This document shows, piece after piece, positions 49,119 to 58,465 of a stretch of DNA of 64,000 nt. Under the pieces are notes generated by a model that saw nothing but the letters and a program-made list of their open reading frames with translations, did no database searches and was not told where the DNA came from. Position 1 is the stretch's first letter; each line of letters begins with the position of its first letter. The position numbers and the translations under genes were made by a program. The stretch is from Candidimonas nitroreducens (GTDB lineage: Bacteria > Pseudomonadota > Gammaproteobacteria > Burkholderiales > Burkholderiaceae_B), in NCBI RefSeq assembly GCF_002209565.1, contig NZ_NJIH01000008.1, forward strand, positions 62,001 through 126,000, given 5' to 3'.

Positions 49119-50029
49119 GGAGTCTGGGTGGTGTCGAGTCGGTCGTTAATGAAGTGCCAGGTGCGGGTGATGGCCAGCACGTCGGTGTGCGCCGCGACTG
49201 CCGGCGGCAGCGGCGCGAACGGCGCAGCCAGCTGCACGATGCGCCGCGCGGCCAGATTCAGTTCGGCGTGTTCCGAGGGCCGGTCGATTTCCACGCGGGC
49301 CAGCTCGCCGTCTTTTTTAATATATACCGTCAGTTGCAAGTCGCCGTGGATGCCGCCGGCCGGCCCCTGCGGGTAGTGCTCGGTGCCCAGCAGCTCGATC
49401 TTCTTGCGCCACGCCTCGACATATTGCGCGTAGTCGGCTTCGGCCGCCGAAGGCCCGGTGTAGCGCTCGCGCGGCCGCGCATTGTAGCGTTCGATGCGCG
49501 CCTCCAGGGCGCCGATGCGGGAGTTCAGCATCAGGTTCTGCTGGTAGCGCTCGTCGTTGCCGGGGTCGTCCGACTGCTCGAACAGGTCGGGGCTCTTGCG
49601 CGCTTGCGGCGTCTTGAGCCGCGCCTGCAGCTGCGTGTAAAGCTCGCGCTGCTCGGCCTCGAGTTCGGCCTGGCGCTTGCGCAGCGCCTGCAGCACGATC
49701 TCGTTGGCCGATTCATCGGTATTGCGCGGCAGTGGCGTGGCCGCGTGCCCCGCATCGGCATTGCCGCCGCCGTCCAGCGCGTGCTGCGCCAGCAGGCGCG
49801 GGCGCAGCGGGGCGGCGTCGCTGCGCGCGTTGATCAGCGCCACCTGCATGCGGTTCGGCGGCACGGGCGCGGCGGGCGCCGCCGCCAGGCGCAGGGCAAG
49901 CAGCGCCAGGTGCGCGCAGAGCGACACCGCCAGCCCCGCGTACAGGTAGCGGCGCCGCTCCCAGAGCCGCGGGTAGCGAAGCAGTATGCCGGGGTCGGCG
50001 GCCCTTGGCGGTCTCGCGGCAGTAGCCAT
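49115..50029 (-). CDS. TonB-like energy-transducer family protein
   Basis: Membrane-anchored protein of 304 aa. A hydrophobic segment at about residues 28-48 (LYAGLAVSLCAHLALLALRL) is followed by an E/Q/R-rich coiled coil and a C-terminal TonB-like domain (GDLQLTVYIKKDGELARVEIDRPS, then APFAPLPPAV). No exbB/exbD genes are next to it, so it may act outside classical TonB energy coupling. Its ribosome site GGGGAG is supplied by the C-type half repeat just upstream. Confidence 0.78.
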   Translation of the reverse strand: MATAARPPRAADPGILLRYPRLWERRRYLYAGLAVSLCAHLALLALRLAAAPAAPVPPNRMQVALINARSDAAPLRPRLLAQHALDGGGNADAGHAATPLPRNTDESANEIVLQALRKRQAELEAEQRELYTQLQARLKTPQARKSPDLFEQSDDPGNDERYQQNLMLNSRIGALEARIERYNARPRERYTGPSAAEADYAQYVEAWRKKIELLGTEHYPQGPAGGIHGDLQLTVYIKKDGELARVEIDRPSEHAELNLAARRIVQLAAPFAPLPPAVAAHTDVLAITRTWHFINDRLDTTQTP

Positions 50030-50031
50030 GG

Positions 50032-50057
50032 CTCCCCTTTTAGTGTGAACAGGCCCT
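50032..50057. repeat. C-family half element before the TonB-like gene
   Basis: Reads on the minus strand as AGGGCCTGTTCACACTAAAA followed by GGGGAG, matching the outer arm of C1. It ends two bases before the ATG and supplies the Shine-Dalgarno. No second arm is nearby. Confidence 0.8.
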
Positions 50058-50082
50058 GGTGCGAACGGCCCGGGACACGACG

Positions 50083-51975
50083 CTAGGCCGCGGCGGGGGC
50101 CAGTTCCAGGTAGCGGCAGTCCAGTTCCAGCGCCAGCTCGTCGCAGCCCATGATTTCCAGGGTGACGATCTGGCCGCGCTCCAGTTCCGGCAGGCCGGCC
50201 ACGCGCGTGACGAAGGGCGCGCAGGCCAGCCGCACCAGATCGTCGCGCAGCACCGCGGCCTGCACCCGGCGCAGGCCCTGCTGCTGCAGCCAGCGCAGGC
50301 ACCAGTAGCGCTCCATGGCATTCTGGAATTCGTTCCAGGTCGCGTATTGCGAGTCGAAGGCGCCGATGATGGCCAGCAGGTCGGCGTCGCGCGGCTTGAA
50401 CGGCGCCACCAGGCGCGCCGACACGCCGTGTTCGGCGGCGGCCAGGATCTGCCATTGGTTGACCAGGTCGACGTAGCGGCGCAGCGGCGAGGTGGACCAG
50501 GCATACTGCGGCACCCCTATGGCCTCATGCGGCAGCGCCTGGGTCGACATGCGCACGCGCCCGGCCTGCTGCGAACGGTAGATGCCGGGCACGCCATGTT
50601 GCGCCAGCAGTCCGCCCCACAGATTGTTGGCCAGTATCATGTACTCGGCCACCAGCCTGTCCAGCGGCGCGTTGCGCCGGCGCGGCACGAGCTGCACCGG
50701 CGTGTCGGGGTCGGTGGGCGGCCCGTCCAGGCGGAAGCTGTACTCGACGCGGTTGTTGTTCTCGGGCTTGCCGCGCACTGCGTCGCGGCGCGCCGACAGC
50801 GCCAGGGCCAGGCGCCACAAGGGGCGCAGCCATTGCGCATGCGGCAGCGCGGCGTCGGGGTCGTCCAGGGCCGCTTCGGTAATGGCACCGTCCAGTTCGT
50901 CGTGGCGCAGGTTCTGCGCCACCTGGATGCGCTCGATGCGGGTTTCGTGCTGCAGCACTTCGCCGTCGGACAGCCGCGCGGTAACGTACAGCGACAGGGC
51001 CGGCCGCGGGCTGCCGGCGTCCAGCGAATAGCGGGCGATCAGCGCGTCGGGCAGCATGGTGATTTTTTCACCGGGAAAATACACCGTGGACATGCGTTCG
51101 CGCGCAATATTGTCCAGCTCGCCGCCGCGCAGGATCGCCAGGCCGGGCGCGGCTATGTGTATGCCCACCTGCACCGTGTCGGCGTCGATCTGGCGCACCG
51201 ACAGCGCGTCGTCGATTTCGCTGGTGCTGGAATCGTCGACGGAATAGGCCTCGACCTCGGCCAGGGGCAGTTCGTCGCCCGCCGCTGGAATTTCCACAGC
51301 GGGAAAGCCCGTGCCCTTGGGAAAGTTGCTGGCCAGGAAGCGCTGGCGGTGCAGCGCGAGCGCATGCGGCCACGCGCCCAGGCGCAGCAGCAGGCGTTCG
51401 GGCGTGCTGTGAGTCTGCTCGACGGCGGCGTCGAACGCCTTCCATTGCATGCTGTTCTTGTCGGGCCGCACCAGCAGCGACTGCGCCACCTCGGCGATCG
51501 CTTCGGGCAGCTTGCCTTGCACCATCTGCTGCGTCCATTCCTGCTGCTGTTCGGCCTGCTTGCGCTTTTTCTCGATGGCGGCCAGCGCCGCGGCCAGGAT
51601 GTCCGGGGGCGCCGGCCGGTAGCGGCCCTTGCCGCGGCGATGGAAATAGGCCGGGGCGTCGTTCAGGGCGAAGATCACGGCGGCCTTCTCGACCGCATCG
51701 GGTGGCCTGCCATAGTAGTCTTGCGCAAATGTGGCGGCCTCGAATTCTTCCTGGGGCGCGCATTCCCACAAGAAGTCGACTTCCATCTTCGCCGCCTGTT
51801 CGCGCGCCTGCGCCAGCAGTTGCGCGGGCGCCGGCTGTTCGAACTGGAACAGCACCGTCGCCGCCTTGATCTTGCTGCGCTTGCCGGATTCGGATTCGAC
51901 CTGCAGGCTGGACTCGCCCTGCGAGAAGATCTTCTCGGCCTTGAAATTTCCGCTTTCTTCGTAGAGTACGTACAT
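50083..51975 (-). CDS. RNB-domain exoribonuclease (RNase II/R family)
   Basis: 3-prime to 5-prime exoribonuclease of 630 aa. The catalytic aspartates are in SVDDSSTSEIDDALSV in the RNB domain, and the C-terminal half has GVPQYAWSTSPLRRYVDLVNQ. The N-terminal part (about 1-200) is unlike the cold-shock domains of E. coli RNase II and may be a betaproteobacterial type. It probably degrades structured or unstructured RNA in the cytoplasm. The next gene is the TonB-like one, after 53 bases. Confidence 0.9.
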   Translation of the reverse strand: MYVLYEESGNFKAEKIFSQGESSLQVESESGKRSKIKAATVLFQFEQPAPAQLLAQAREQAAKMEVDFLWECAPQEEFEAATFAQDYYGRPPDAVEKAAVIFALNDAPAYFHRRGKGRYRPAPPDILAAALAAIEKKRKQAEQQQEWTQQMVQGKLPEAIAEVAQSLLVRPDKNSMQWKAFDAAVEQTHSTPERLLLRLGAWPHALALHRQRFLASNFPKGTGFPAVEIPAAGDELPLAEVEAYSVDDSSTSEIDDALSVRQIDADTVQVGIHIAAPGLAILRGGELDNIARERMSTVYFPGEKITMLPDALIARYSLDAGSPRPALSLYVTARLSDGEVLQHETRIERIQVAQNLRHDELDGAITEAALDDPDAALPHAQWLRPLWRLALALSARRDAVRGKPENNNRVEYSFRLDGPPTDPDTPVQLVPRRRNAPLDRLVAEYMILANNLWGGLLAQHGVPGIYRSQQAGRVRMSTQALPHEAIGVPQYAWSTSPLRRYVDLVNQWQILAAAEHGVSARLVAPFKPRDADLLAIIGAFDSQYATWNEFQNAMERYWCLRWLQQQGLRRVQAAVLRDDLVRLACAPFVTRVAGLPELERGQIVTLEIMGCDELALELDCRYLELAPAAA

Positions 51976-52028
51976 AGTGTCTTGTGCAAGGCATGCCGCC
52001 AGGCATGCCGGGGTGTGTCGAGGGGGCT

Positions 52029-52078
52029 TAGGGCCTGTTCACACTAAAAGGAGCCCCCTTAGTGTGAACAGACCCTAG
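52029..52078. repeat. C-family palindrome (both arms, short loop)
   Basis: Arms TAGGGCCTGTTCACACTAAA (52029 onward) and the complement of CTAGGGTCTGTTCACACTAA (ending at 52078) lie almost back to back, so the transcript would form a long hairpin. The yqiA-like gene ends with its TAG inside the right arm. Confidence 0.85.
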
Positions 52079-52680
52079 CGGCCCGGCGCGGGCCTATCCA
52101 GCGCAAAGTCCAGCACTTCGGGCAGCCATTGCCCGAAATCGGACAGGCCGTGGTCGCTGCCCTGTATCACGCGGCCCTTGCAGCCCGCATACCAGTCCGT
52201 CATTTCATGCCAGTCCAGCACTTCGTCGCCGGTGGCGGCCAGCAGAAAATAGCGCTGCGGCTGGGCCGGCCGGCCCACCGCCATGTCGGCCAGCTCGTCC
52301 ACGTATTCGGGCAGGAAAGTGAACGGCTCGTCGGAGTGATACAGCGTGTGCGTGCCCACCTGGGTGGCCAGGTCGCGGGCAGCATACACCACCGGGTTGA
52401 GCAGCGCCGCGCGGCAACCCCATTGCTCGGCCAGGCAGCCGGCATAATAGCCGCCCAGCGAAGAGCCGATCAGCGTCAGGCCGGTGGCCGTATCCAGGCC
52501 GCGCTCGGCCTGCGCCCGGGCGACGATATGGCGCGCCAGGTCGAGCGCATGGCGGGGGCTGGGCGGCAGTTGCGGGCAGACCCATTGCTGCGCCAGGCCG
52601 CGCGCCTGCATGGCCTGCGCGAGCAGTTGCGCCTTGGCCGACGCGGGAGAAGATCTGAAGCCGTGCAGATAAAGAATCAT
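52075..52680 (-). CDS. YqiA-family esterase
   Basis: Alpha/beta-hydrolase of 201 aa. LYLHGFRSSPASAKAQ is the family start and IGSSLGGYYAG holds the nucleophilic serine; the acid and base are in the C-terminal DEVLDWHEM and GSDHGLSDF. YqiA of E. coli has short-chain esterase activity, natural substrate unknown. The stop codon is embedded in a C repeat. Upstream is repeat A4. Confidence 0.9.
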   Translation of the reverse strand: MILYLHGFRSSPASAKAQLLAQAMQARGLAQQWVCPQLPPSPRHALDLARHIVARAQAERGLDTATGLTLIGSSLGGYYAGCLAEQWGCRAALLNPVVYAARDLATQVGTHTLYHSDEPFTFLPEYVDELADMAVGRPAQPQRYFLLAATGDEVLDWHEMTDWYAGCKGRVIQGSDHGLSDFGQWLPEVLDFALDRPAPGR

Positions 52681-52691
52681 GGGGCGCCTCG

Positions 52692-52811
52692 TGCCAGTAT
52701 TCGTACGGATTTGTTATCGAAAAGAGAACAAGGCGCGAAGCCGGAGAGCAATACAAGCAGTACGGCAAGGCGAGGCAAGGCCATTATCTTTTCGATGGCG
52801 AATCCGTATCA
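52692..52811. repeat. Intergenic palindromic repeat A4
   Basis: Inverted ends TACGGATTTGTTATCGAAAAG (52704 onward) and the complement of TACGGATTCGCCATCGAAAAG, around GAACAAGGCGCGAAGCCG and CAATACAAGCAGTACGGCAA. Read on the minus strand it begins with the TGA stop of mpl. Confidence 0.85.
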
Positions 52812-54179
52812 GAGCCGATCCAGCAGCTTTTGGTGTATGCCGCCGAAGCCGCCGTTGCTCATGACCAGCACCGAGTCGCCGGGCCGGGCGGCGGCGCCGA
52901 TCGCTGCGATCATTGTATCCAGATCGTCATAAGAAGAGGCGCGCGCGCCCAGGGGCGCCAGCACCTGGGCCGGATCCCAGCCCAGCGCATGCTTGCCCTG
53001 TTTCGCCCCGAAGCAGAACACCAGGTCGGCCTCGCGCAGCGCCTCGGGCAGGCGGGCGGCCATGGTGCCCAGCTTCATGGTGTTCGAGCGCGGCTCCAGC
53101 ACCGCCAGGATGCGGGCGTCGCCGACCTTGCGGCGCAGCCCCGCCAGGGTGGTGGCGATGGCGGTGGGGTGGTGGGCGAAGTCGTCGAACACGGCGATGC
53201 CGCGCACCGTGCCGCGCAACTCCATACGGCGCTTCACCCCGCCGAAGCGCGACAGCGCCTGCAGCCCCTGTTGCGCGGACACGCCGGCGCATTCGGCGGC
53301 CGCCAGCGCGGCCAGCGCGTTCATGCGGTTGTGTTCCCCGGTCAGGCTCCATTGCACGCTGCCCACGGGTGCGCCGTCGCGCAGCACCTCGAAGTGTTCT
53401 TCGCGGCGCTGCGGCGCGGGCAGCTCGCGCGCCTGCCAGCGCCCCTGGCCGCCGAAACGCACCACCGGCGTCCAGCAGCCGCGCGCCAGTACCCTATCCA
53501 GCGCGGCCGAGTCGTCGGGGCGGATGATGCAGCCGCCGGCGGGCACGGTGCGCACCAGGTGGTGGAACTGGGTCTCGATGGACTGCAGGTCGGGAAAGAT
53601 GTCGGCGTGGTCGTATTCCAGGTTGTTCAGCACCACGGTGCGGGCGCGGTAGTGGATGAATTTGGAGCGCTTGTCGAAGAAGGCGGTATCGTATTCGTCG
53701 GCTTCGATCACGAACAGCGGCTGTTGCGGCTGGTAGCGCGCCGAGACGCCCAGGTCGGCGGCGATGCCGCCGATCAGGAAGCCCGGGTTCAGGCCCGCGT
53801 ACTCCAGTATCCAGGCCAGCATGGAGCTGGTGGTGGTCTTGCCGTGCGTGCCGGCCACCGCCAGCACATGGCGGCCTTGCAGCACGTGCTCGCCCAGCCA
53901 TTGCGGGCCCGAGGTATAGGGCAGCCCCTGCTCCAGAATGGCTTCCATCAGCGGGTTGCCGCGCGTGACGACGTTGCCGACCACGAACAGGTCGGGTTTC
54001 AGGCCGATCTGTTCTGCGCCGAAGCCTTCGATGAGCTGTATGTCCTGTTCCTGCAACTGGGTGCTCATGGGGGGATAGACGCCGGCGTCGCAGCCGGTGA
54101 CGGTATGGCCCGCGGCGCGCGCCACCAGCGCCAGCCCGCCCATGAACGTGCCGCAGATCCCCAGAATGTGTAGGTGCAT
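52809..54179 (-). CDS. mpl: UDP-MurNAc:L-Ala-D-Glu-meso-DAP ligase
   Basis: Peptidoglycan-recycling ligase attaching the tripeptide to UDP-MurNAc, 456 aa. HILGICGTFMGGLALVARAAGH is the Mpl start, the ATP loop is GTHGKTTTSSMLAWIL, and EADEYDTAFFDKRSKFIHY and FDDFAHHPTAI are conserved in Mpl over MurC. The reading ends with the stop in repeat A4. It is divergent from a TlpA-like gene. Confidence 0.95.
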   Translation of the reverse strand: MHLHILGICGTFMGGLALVARAAGHTVTGCDAGVYPPMSTQLQEQDIQLIEGFGAEQIGLKPDLFVVGNVVTRGNPLMEAILEQGLPYTSGPQWLGEHVLQGRHVLAVAGTHGKTTTSSMLAWILEYAGLNPGFLIGGIAADLGVSARYQPQQPLFVIEADEYDTAFFDKRSKFIHYRARTVVLNNLEYDHADIFPDLQSIETQFHHLVRTVPAGGCIIRPDDSAALDRVLARGCWTPVVRFGGQGRWQARELPAPQRREEHFEVLRDGAPVGSVQWSLTGEHNRMNALAALAAAECAGVSAQQGLQALSRFGGVKRRMELRGTVRGIAVFDDFAHHPTAIATTLAGLRRKVGDARILAVLEPRSNTMKLGTMAARLPEALREADLVFCFGAKQGKHALGWDPAQVLAPLGARASSYDDLDTMIAAIGAAARPGDSVLVMSNGGFGGIHQKLLDRL

Positions 54180-54304
54180 GAATGTCCTCCAGGCGCGTAT
54201 TGTAAGTGGGTAAACATATGGGGATGCGGGCGGCGCCGGAATCTCCGCCGGGAAAGCTGCGGCGGCACTCCGGCCGCGCCGCGCCGGTGTATGATGAAAA
54301 AATC

Positions 54305-54844
54305 ATGAAATCCGTCTTCCAACCGAACTCCGGGCCCGGCGCCTCGCGGCGCGGCTTCCTGGGCCGTGGCGCCGCCCTGGCGCTGGCCGCGGCTCTGGCG
54401 CCGGTCGTGGCCCGTGCCGACGACTTCGGCCCGGCGCCGCTGTTGTCACAGAGCTTTCCCGATCCGCAAGGCGCGCAGGTGCCCCTGTCGCGCTGGGCCG
54501 GCCGGCCCGTGGTGGCCAACTTCTGGGCCACCTGGTGCCCGCCCTGCGTCAAAGAAATGCCTGAACTCGACGCCTTGCACAAGAAGTATCCCGCGGTGCA
54601 GTTCCTGGGGCTGGGCGTGGATACTGCGGCCAATATCCGCGCTTTTACGCATAAGGTGCACGTTTCTTACCCCTTGCTGGTTGCCGGGCACGACGGTATA
54701 CAATTGATGCGCGACTTGGGCAACCAGGCGGGCGGCCTGCCATTTACCGTGGTGTTCGATGCCAAAGGGCGCCAGATCGACCGCGTGCTCGGGCAGATCA
54801 AGCCCGCGCAGCTGGAACGGGTCATACGGGGCCTGGCCGCGTAA
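54305..54844 (+). CDS. Tat-exported TlpA-like thioredoxin
   Basis: Periplasmic thiol-disulfide protein of 179 aa. A twin-arginine signal is clear: ASRRGFLGRGAALALAAAL ending near residue 40. The active site is FWATWCPPCVKEMPELD, a CPPC of the TlpA/ResA type, and GGLPFTVVFDAKG has the cis-proline. It would reduce cysteines in the periplasm, for instance in cytochrome maturation. The ATG at 54305 was chosen. The 218-bp gap after it holds the aroQ leader. Confidence 0.9.
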   Translation: MKSVFQPNSGPGASRRGFLGRGAALALAAALAPVVARADDFGPAPLLSQSFPDPQGAQVPLSRWAGRPVVANFWATWCPPCVKEMPELDALHKKYPAVQFLGLGVDTAANIRAFTHKVHVSYPLLVAGHDGIQLMRDLGNQAGGLPFTVVFDAKGRQIDRVLGQIKPAQLERVIRGLAA

Positions 54845-55017
54845 TAGCCGGCTGCCGCTCGCGGCAAGCGTTCAGGGTGAAGCGGCCCGGCTCGGCAGGC
54901 ACCAAGACGGCCGTCTCGTAGATGCGTAGCGGCCGCGTGGCCGGATCCCACACCTCTCAATATCAATAGCGACTGCCCGCACCGATTGTGAATTATCTAT
55001 ATTTAATAGACAAATGG

Positions 55018-55038
55018 CGCTTTTTAGCGTAAAAAGCG
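55018..55038 (+). promoter_or_regulatory. Leader hairpin upstream of aroQ
   Basis: A perfect 9-bp hairpin (CGCTTTTTA and TAAAAAGCG around a three-base loop) lies 24 bases before the aroQ ATG in an AT-rich stretch. It may be an RNA stability or attenuation element, or a protein-binding dyad. Confidence 0.5.
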
Positions 55039-55062
55039 AACTTTCGGACACGGATACATATT

Positions 55063-55497
55063 ATGGCGCAGCATATCCTGGTTCTGCACGGACCGAACCT
55101 GAACCTGCTCGGCACGCGCGAGCCTCAGGTTTACGGCCGGCAGAGCCTCGATGACATCAATGCCGGCCTGCTGCGCGTGGCCGAACAGGCGCAGGCGCGC
55201 TGCAGCGTGTTCCAAAGCAACCACGAGGGCGCGTTGGTCGATCGTATCCAGACAGCCGCCGGCGAGGGCGTCGATTTCATCGTCATCAACGCGGCGGCCT
55301 ATACGCATACCAGCGTGGCCTTGCGCGACGCCCTGGCGGCGGTGGCCATACCGTTCGTGGAGGTGCATCTTTCCAATGTGCACAGGCGTGAATCTTTTCG
55401 TCACCATTCTTATTTATCCGATACCGCGCAAGGGGTGATTGCGGGGCTCGGGCCATACGGGTACGAGGCGGCCTTGCGCTATGCCTTGGCTCATTAG
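55063..55497 (+). CDS. aroQ: Type II 3-dehydroquinate dehydratase
   Basis: Dodecameric shikimate-pathway enzyme of 144 aa. [20 protein letters not shown] is the signature at the N-terminus, [10 protein letters not shown] holds the catalytic asparagine loop, [17 protein letters not shown] and [19 protein letters not shown] complete the site. accB and accC follow, as in many proteobacteria. The stop TAG is inside a C repeat. Confidence 0.96.
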   Translation: MAQHILVLHGPNLNLLGTREPQVYGRQSLDDINAGLLRVAEQAQARCSVFQSNHEGALVDRIQTAAGEGVDFIVINAAAYTHTSVALRDALAAVAIPFVEVHLSNVHRRESFRHHSYLSDTAQGVIAGLGPYGYEAALRYALAH

Positions 55498-55528
55498 GGC
55501 CTGTTTACACTAAAAGAACAGGCTCCTA
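55494..55528. repeat. C-family element at the aroQ stop
   Basis: TAGGGCCTGTTTACACTAAA then AGAACAGGCTCCTA: the left arm is complete and the right arm is shortened to a 7-bp GCCTGTT/AACAGGC pairing. It begins with the aroQ TAG and could also act as an attenuator before accB. Confidence 0.75.
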
Positions 55529-55597
55529 GGCGGCGGTTTTTCATCAACATCATCAGTCCAGTGCCGCGGGCGCCGGACATCGTCACGGGACGTATTT

Positions 55598-56047
55598 ATG
55601 GACCTCAGAAAACTGAAAACCCTGATCGACCTGGTCGCCGAATCGGGTATTGCCGAGCTCGAGATCACCGAGGGCGAAGGCAAGGTAAGAATCGTCAAAT
55701 TCTCGCAGACGACCGCCCCTGTGCCGCTGCAGGCCGCTGCCGCCGCCGCGCCCGCGACGGCGCCCGAGGCTGCGGCGGCCCCCGCTGCGGTGGCGCCGCC
55801 CGCCGCGCCCGAGGGCCACGTGGTCAAATCGCCCATGGTGGGTACTTTCTATCGCTCGCCCAATCCGGGCTCTTCGGCCTTCGTCGAACTCGGCCAGGCC
55901 GTCAAAGAAGGCGAGCCGCTGTGCATCATCGAGGCCATGAAGCTGCTCAACGAGATCGAAGCCGACAAGTCCGGCGTCATCAAAGAGATCCTGGTCGAGA
56001 ACGGCGAGCCCGTCGAATACGGCCAACCCCTGTTTGTCATCGGCTGA
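55598..56047 (+). CDS. accB: Biotin carboxyl carrier protein of acetyl-CoA carboxylase
   Basis: BCCP subunit of 149 aa. The N-terminal domain is followed by an A/P-rich linker (about 47-75) and the biotinyl domain with the modified lysine in [12 protein letters not shown]. It carries CO2 between AccC and the AccA/AccD transferase for fatty-acid synthesis. accC begins nine bases downstream. Confidence 0.97.
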   Translation: MDLRKLKTLIDLVAESGIAELEITEGEGKVRIVKFSQTTAPVPLQAAAAAAPATAPEAAAAPAAVAPPAAPEGHVVKSPMVGTFYRSPNPGSSAFVELGQAVKEGEPLCIIEAMKLLNEIEADKSGVIKEILVENGEPVEYGQPLFVIG

Positions 56048-56055
56048 GTCCACCA

Positions 56056-57402
56056 ATGTTTGGAAAAATCCTTATTGCCAATCGCGGCGAAATCGCCTTG
56101 CGCATACAGCGGGCCTGCCGCGAGATGGGCATCAAGACGGTGGTCGTGTATTCCGAGGTCGACCGCGAAGCCAAGTACGTGCGCCTGGCCGACGAATCGG
56201 TGTGCATCGGCCCCGCCGCGGCGCGCGACAGCTACCTGAACATGCCGCGCCTGATCTCGGCGGCCGAAGTCACCGACGCCGAGGCCATCCACCCCGGCTA
56301 CGGCTTCCTGTCCGAGAATGCCGATTTTGCTGAGCGCGTCGAGAAAAGCGGCTTCGTCTTCATTGGCCCGACGCCGGCCTCGATCCGCGTCATGGGCGAC
56401 AAGGTCAGCGCCAAGCAGGCCATGATCGAAGCGGGGGTGCCAGTGGTGCCCGGCTCGTCCGGCGCGCTGCCCGACGACCCTGAAGAAATCCTGCGCACCG
56501 GCCGCGAAGTCGGCTATCCGGTCATCATCAAGGCGGCCGGCGGCGGCGGCGGGCGCGGCATGCGGGTGGTCTACACCGAGGCGGCCCTGCTCAACGCGGT
56601 GACGCTGACGCGCTCCGAGGCGGGAGCGGCCTTCAACAACCCCGAAGTCTATATGGAGAAGTTCCTCGAGAACCCGCGCCATATAGAAATACAGGTGCTG
56701 GCCGATGGCGGGCGCAACGCGGTGTGGCTGGGCGAGCGCGACTGCTCGATGCAGCGGCGCCACCAGAAGGTCATCGAAGAAGCTCCGGCGCCCGGCATTG
56801 CGCGTCGCCTGATCGAACGCATCGGCGAACGCTGCACCGAGGCGTGCCGCAAGATCGGCTACCGCGGCGCCGGCACCTTCGAGTTCCTGTTTGAGGACGG
56901 CGAGTTCTATTTCATCGAGATGAACACCCGCATACAAGTGGAGCACACGGTCACCGAGATGATCACCGGCGTCGACCTGGTGCGCCAGCAGATACTGATC
57001 GCGGCCGGCGAAAAGTTCACCCTGCGCCAGCGCGACGTCCAGATACGCGGCCATGCGATCGAATGCCGCATCAATGCCGAAGACCCGTTCAAGTTCACGC
57101 CCAGCCCCGGGCGCATCACCAATTGGCATACGCCGGGCGGCCCAGGCGTGCGCATGGATTCCCACGTGTTCAGCGGCTATGTGGTGCCGCCCAATTACGA
57201 TTCCATGATCGCCAAGCTGGTCACGCATGGCGATACGCGCGAGCAAGCGCTGGCGCGCATGGACATCGCGCTGTCGGAAATGGCGGTCGAGGGCATCCAG
57301 ACCAACATCCCGCTGCACCGGGAACTGATGCAGGACGCGCGCTTCAGGGAAGGCGGCACCAGCATCCATTATCTCGAGCACAAACTGGCGCAGCGCCCCT
57401 GA
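56056..57402 (+). CDS. accC: Biotin carboxylase subunit of acetyl-CoA carboxylase
   Basis: ATP-grasp carboxylase of 448 aa. [20 protein letters not shown] is the start, [11 protein letters not shown] the ATP loop, and [17 protein letters not shown] the catalytic segment. It carboxylates biotin on AccB. prmA follows on the same strand after 112 bases, the usual context in betaproteobacteria. Confidence 0.98.
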   Translation: MFGKILIANRGEIALRIQRACREMGIKTVVVYSEVDREAKYVRLADESVCIGPAAARDSYLNMPRLISAAEVTDAEAIHPGYGFLSENADFAERVEKSGFVFIGPTPASIRVMGDKVSAKQAMIEAGVPVVPGSSGALPDDPEEILRTGREVGYPVIIKAAGGGGGRGMRVVYTEAALLNAVTLTRSEAGAAFNNPEVYMEKFLENPRHIEIQVLADGGRNAVWLGERDCSMQRRHQKVIEEAPAPGIARRLIERIGERCTEACRKIGYRGAGTFEFLFEDGEFYFIEMNTRIQVEHTVTEMITGVDLVRQQILIAAGEKFTLRQRDVQIRGHAIECRINAEDPFKFTPSPGRITNWHTPGGPGVRMDSHVFSGYVVPPNYDSMIAKLVTHGDTREQALARMDIALSEMAVEGIQTNIPLHRELMQDARFREGGTSIHYLEHKLAQRP

Positions 57403-57514
57403 GCGCGGCGCCCGGCCTGGGCGTGCCGCCAGGCAATCGATAGCGGCGCAGTGTTTCGGCGCCTGATTGCATATCGGCATGCACCCTGGCCACTGTTTTT
57501 CCGACGGAACTTTT

Positions 57515-58450
57515 ATGCGTGAACTCGTCCTGAATTGTCTGCAGTCCGAGGCCGAGGCGCTGTCGGACGCCTTGCTGGAAGCGGGCGTGCTCTCGGTTTG
57601 CGTCGAGGACGCCGATACCGACACCGAGGCCGAACGCCCGCTGTTCGGCGAGCCCGGGCTGGAGCCCGAGGTGCAGGCCTGGCAGCGCAATCGCATCGTG
57701 GCGCTCTTGCCCGACGGCGCCGACCCCGCGCAGATCATGGCCCAGGCCGCCGCCGACTGCGGTGCGCGCATCGATGCGGCCTGGACGCTGCGCGAAGTGC
57801 CCGACGCCGACTGGGTACGCCTGACTCAATCGCAGTTCGGGCCCATACAGGTGGGCCAGCGTATCTGGATCGTACCCAGCTGGCACCGCGACGATCCGCG
57901 GATCCCCGCGCAAGCCCGACGCCCGGCCGAGAGCGGCGACAGCGGGGCGGTGCGCCTCGAACTCGACCCCGGGCTGGCATTCGGCACCGGCAGCCATCCC
58001 ACCACGCACTTGTGCCTGGAATGGCTGGCCGAGCATGTGGCCGGCGGCGAGTCGCTGCTGGATTATGGCTGCGGCTCGGGCATTCTGGCGATAGCCGCGC
58101 GCATGCTCGGCACGGGCCGCACATGGGCAGTCGACATCGACGAACAGGCGGTGCAGGCGACCCGCGACAACGCGCGCAGCAACGGCGTCGAGCTGCAGGC
58201 CATGCTGCCTGATGAGCTGCCCGCCGGACAGTCGCGGCTGGTGGTCGCCAATATATTGTCCAGTCCGCTCAAGCTGCTGGCGCCCATGCTCGCCGGCCGC
58301 GTCGAGCCCGGCGGCGATCTGGTGCTTTCCGGGGTTCTGGAGCGCCAGGCCGAGGAAGTGGCGCAGGCTTACGCGCCGTGGCTTCGCATGACGGTCTGGC
58401 GCGCGCGCGACGGCTGGGTATGCCTGCACGGGCAGCGGCCCCGACTCTAG
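57515..58450 (+). CDS. prmA: Ribosomal protein L11 methyltransferase
   Basis: SAM-dependent trimethylation of ribosomal L11, 311 aa. The N-terminal L11-binding domain is followed by the methyltransferase core with DPGLAFGTGSHPTTHLCLEW, LDYGCGSGILAIAARMLG and VVANILSSPLKLLAPML (NxxxxP-type site). The ATG at 57515 is preferred over the in-frame 57467 extension. The next gene, a zinc-ribbon protein, starts 15 bases later. Confidence 0.95.
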   Translation: MRELVLNCLQSEAEALSDALLEAGVLSVCVEDADTDTEAERPLFGEPGLEPEVQAWQRNRIVALLPDGADPAQIMAQAAADCGARIDAAWTLREVPDADWVRLTQSQFGPIQVGQRIWIVPSWHRDDPRIPAQARRPAESGDSGAVRLELDPGLAFGTGSHPTTHLCLEWLAEHVAGGESLLDYGCGSGILAIAARMLGTGRTWAVDIDEQAVQATRDNARSNGVELQAMLPDELPAGQSRLVVANILSSPLKLLAPMLAGRVEPGGDLVLSGVLERQAEEVAQAYAPWLRMTVWRARDGWVCLHGQRPRL

Positions 58451-58465
58451 ACGATAATTGTGCCC

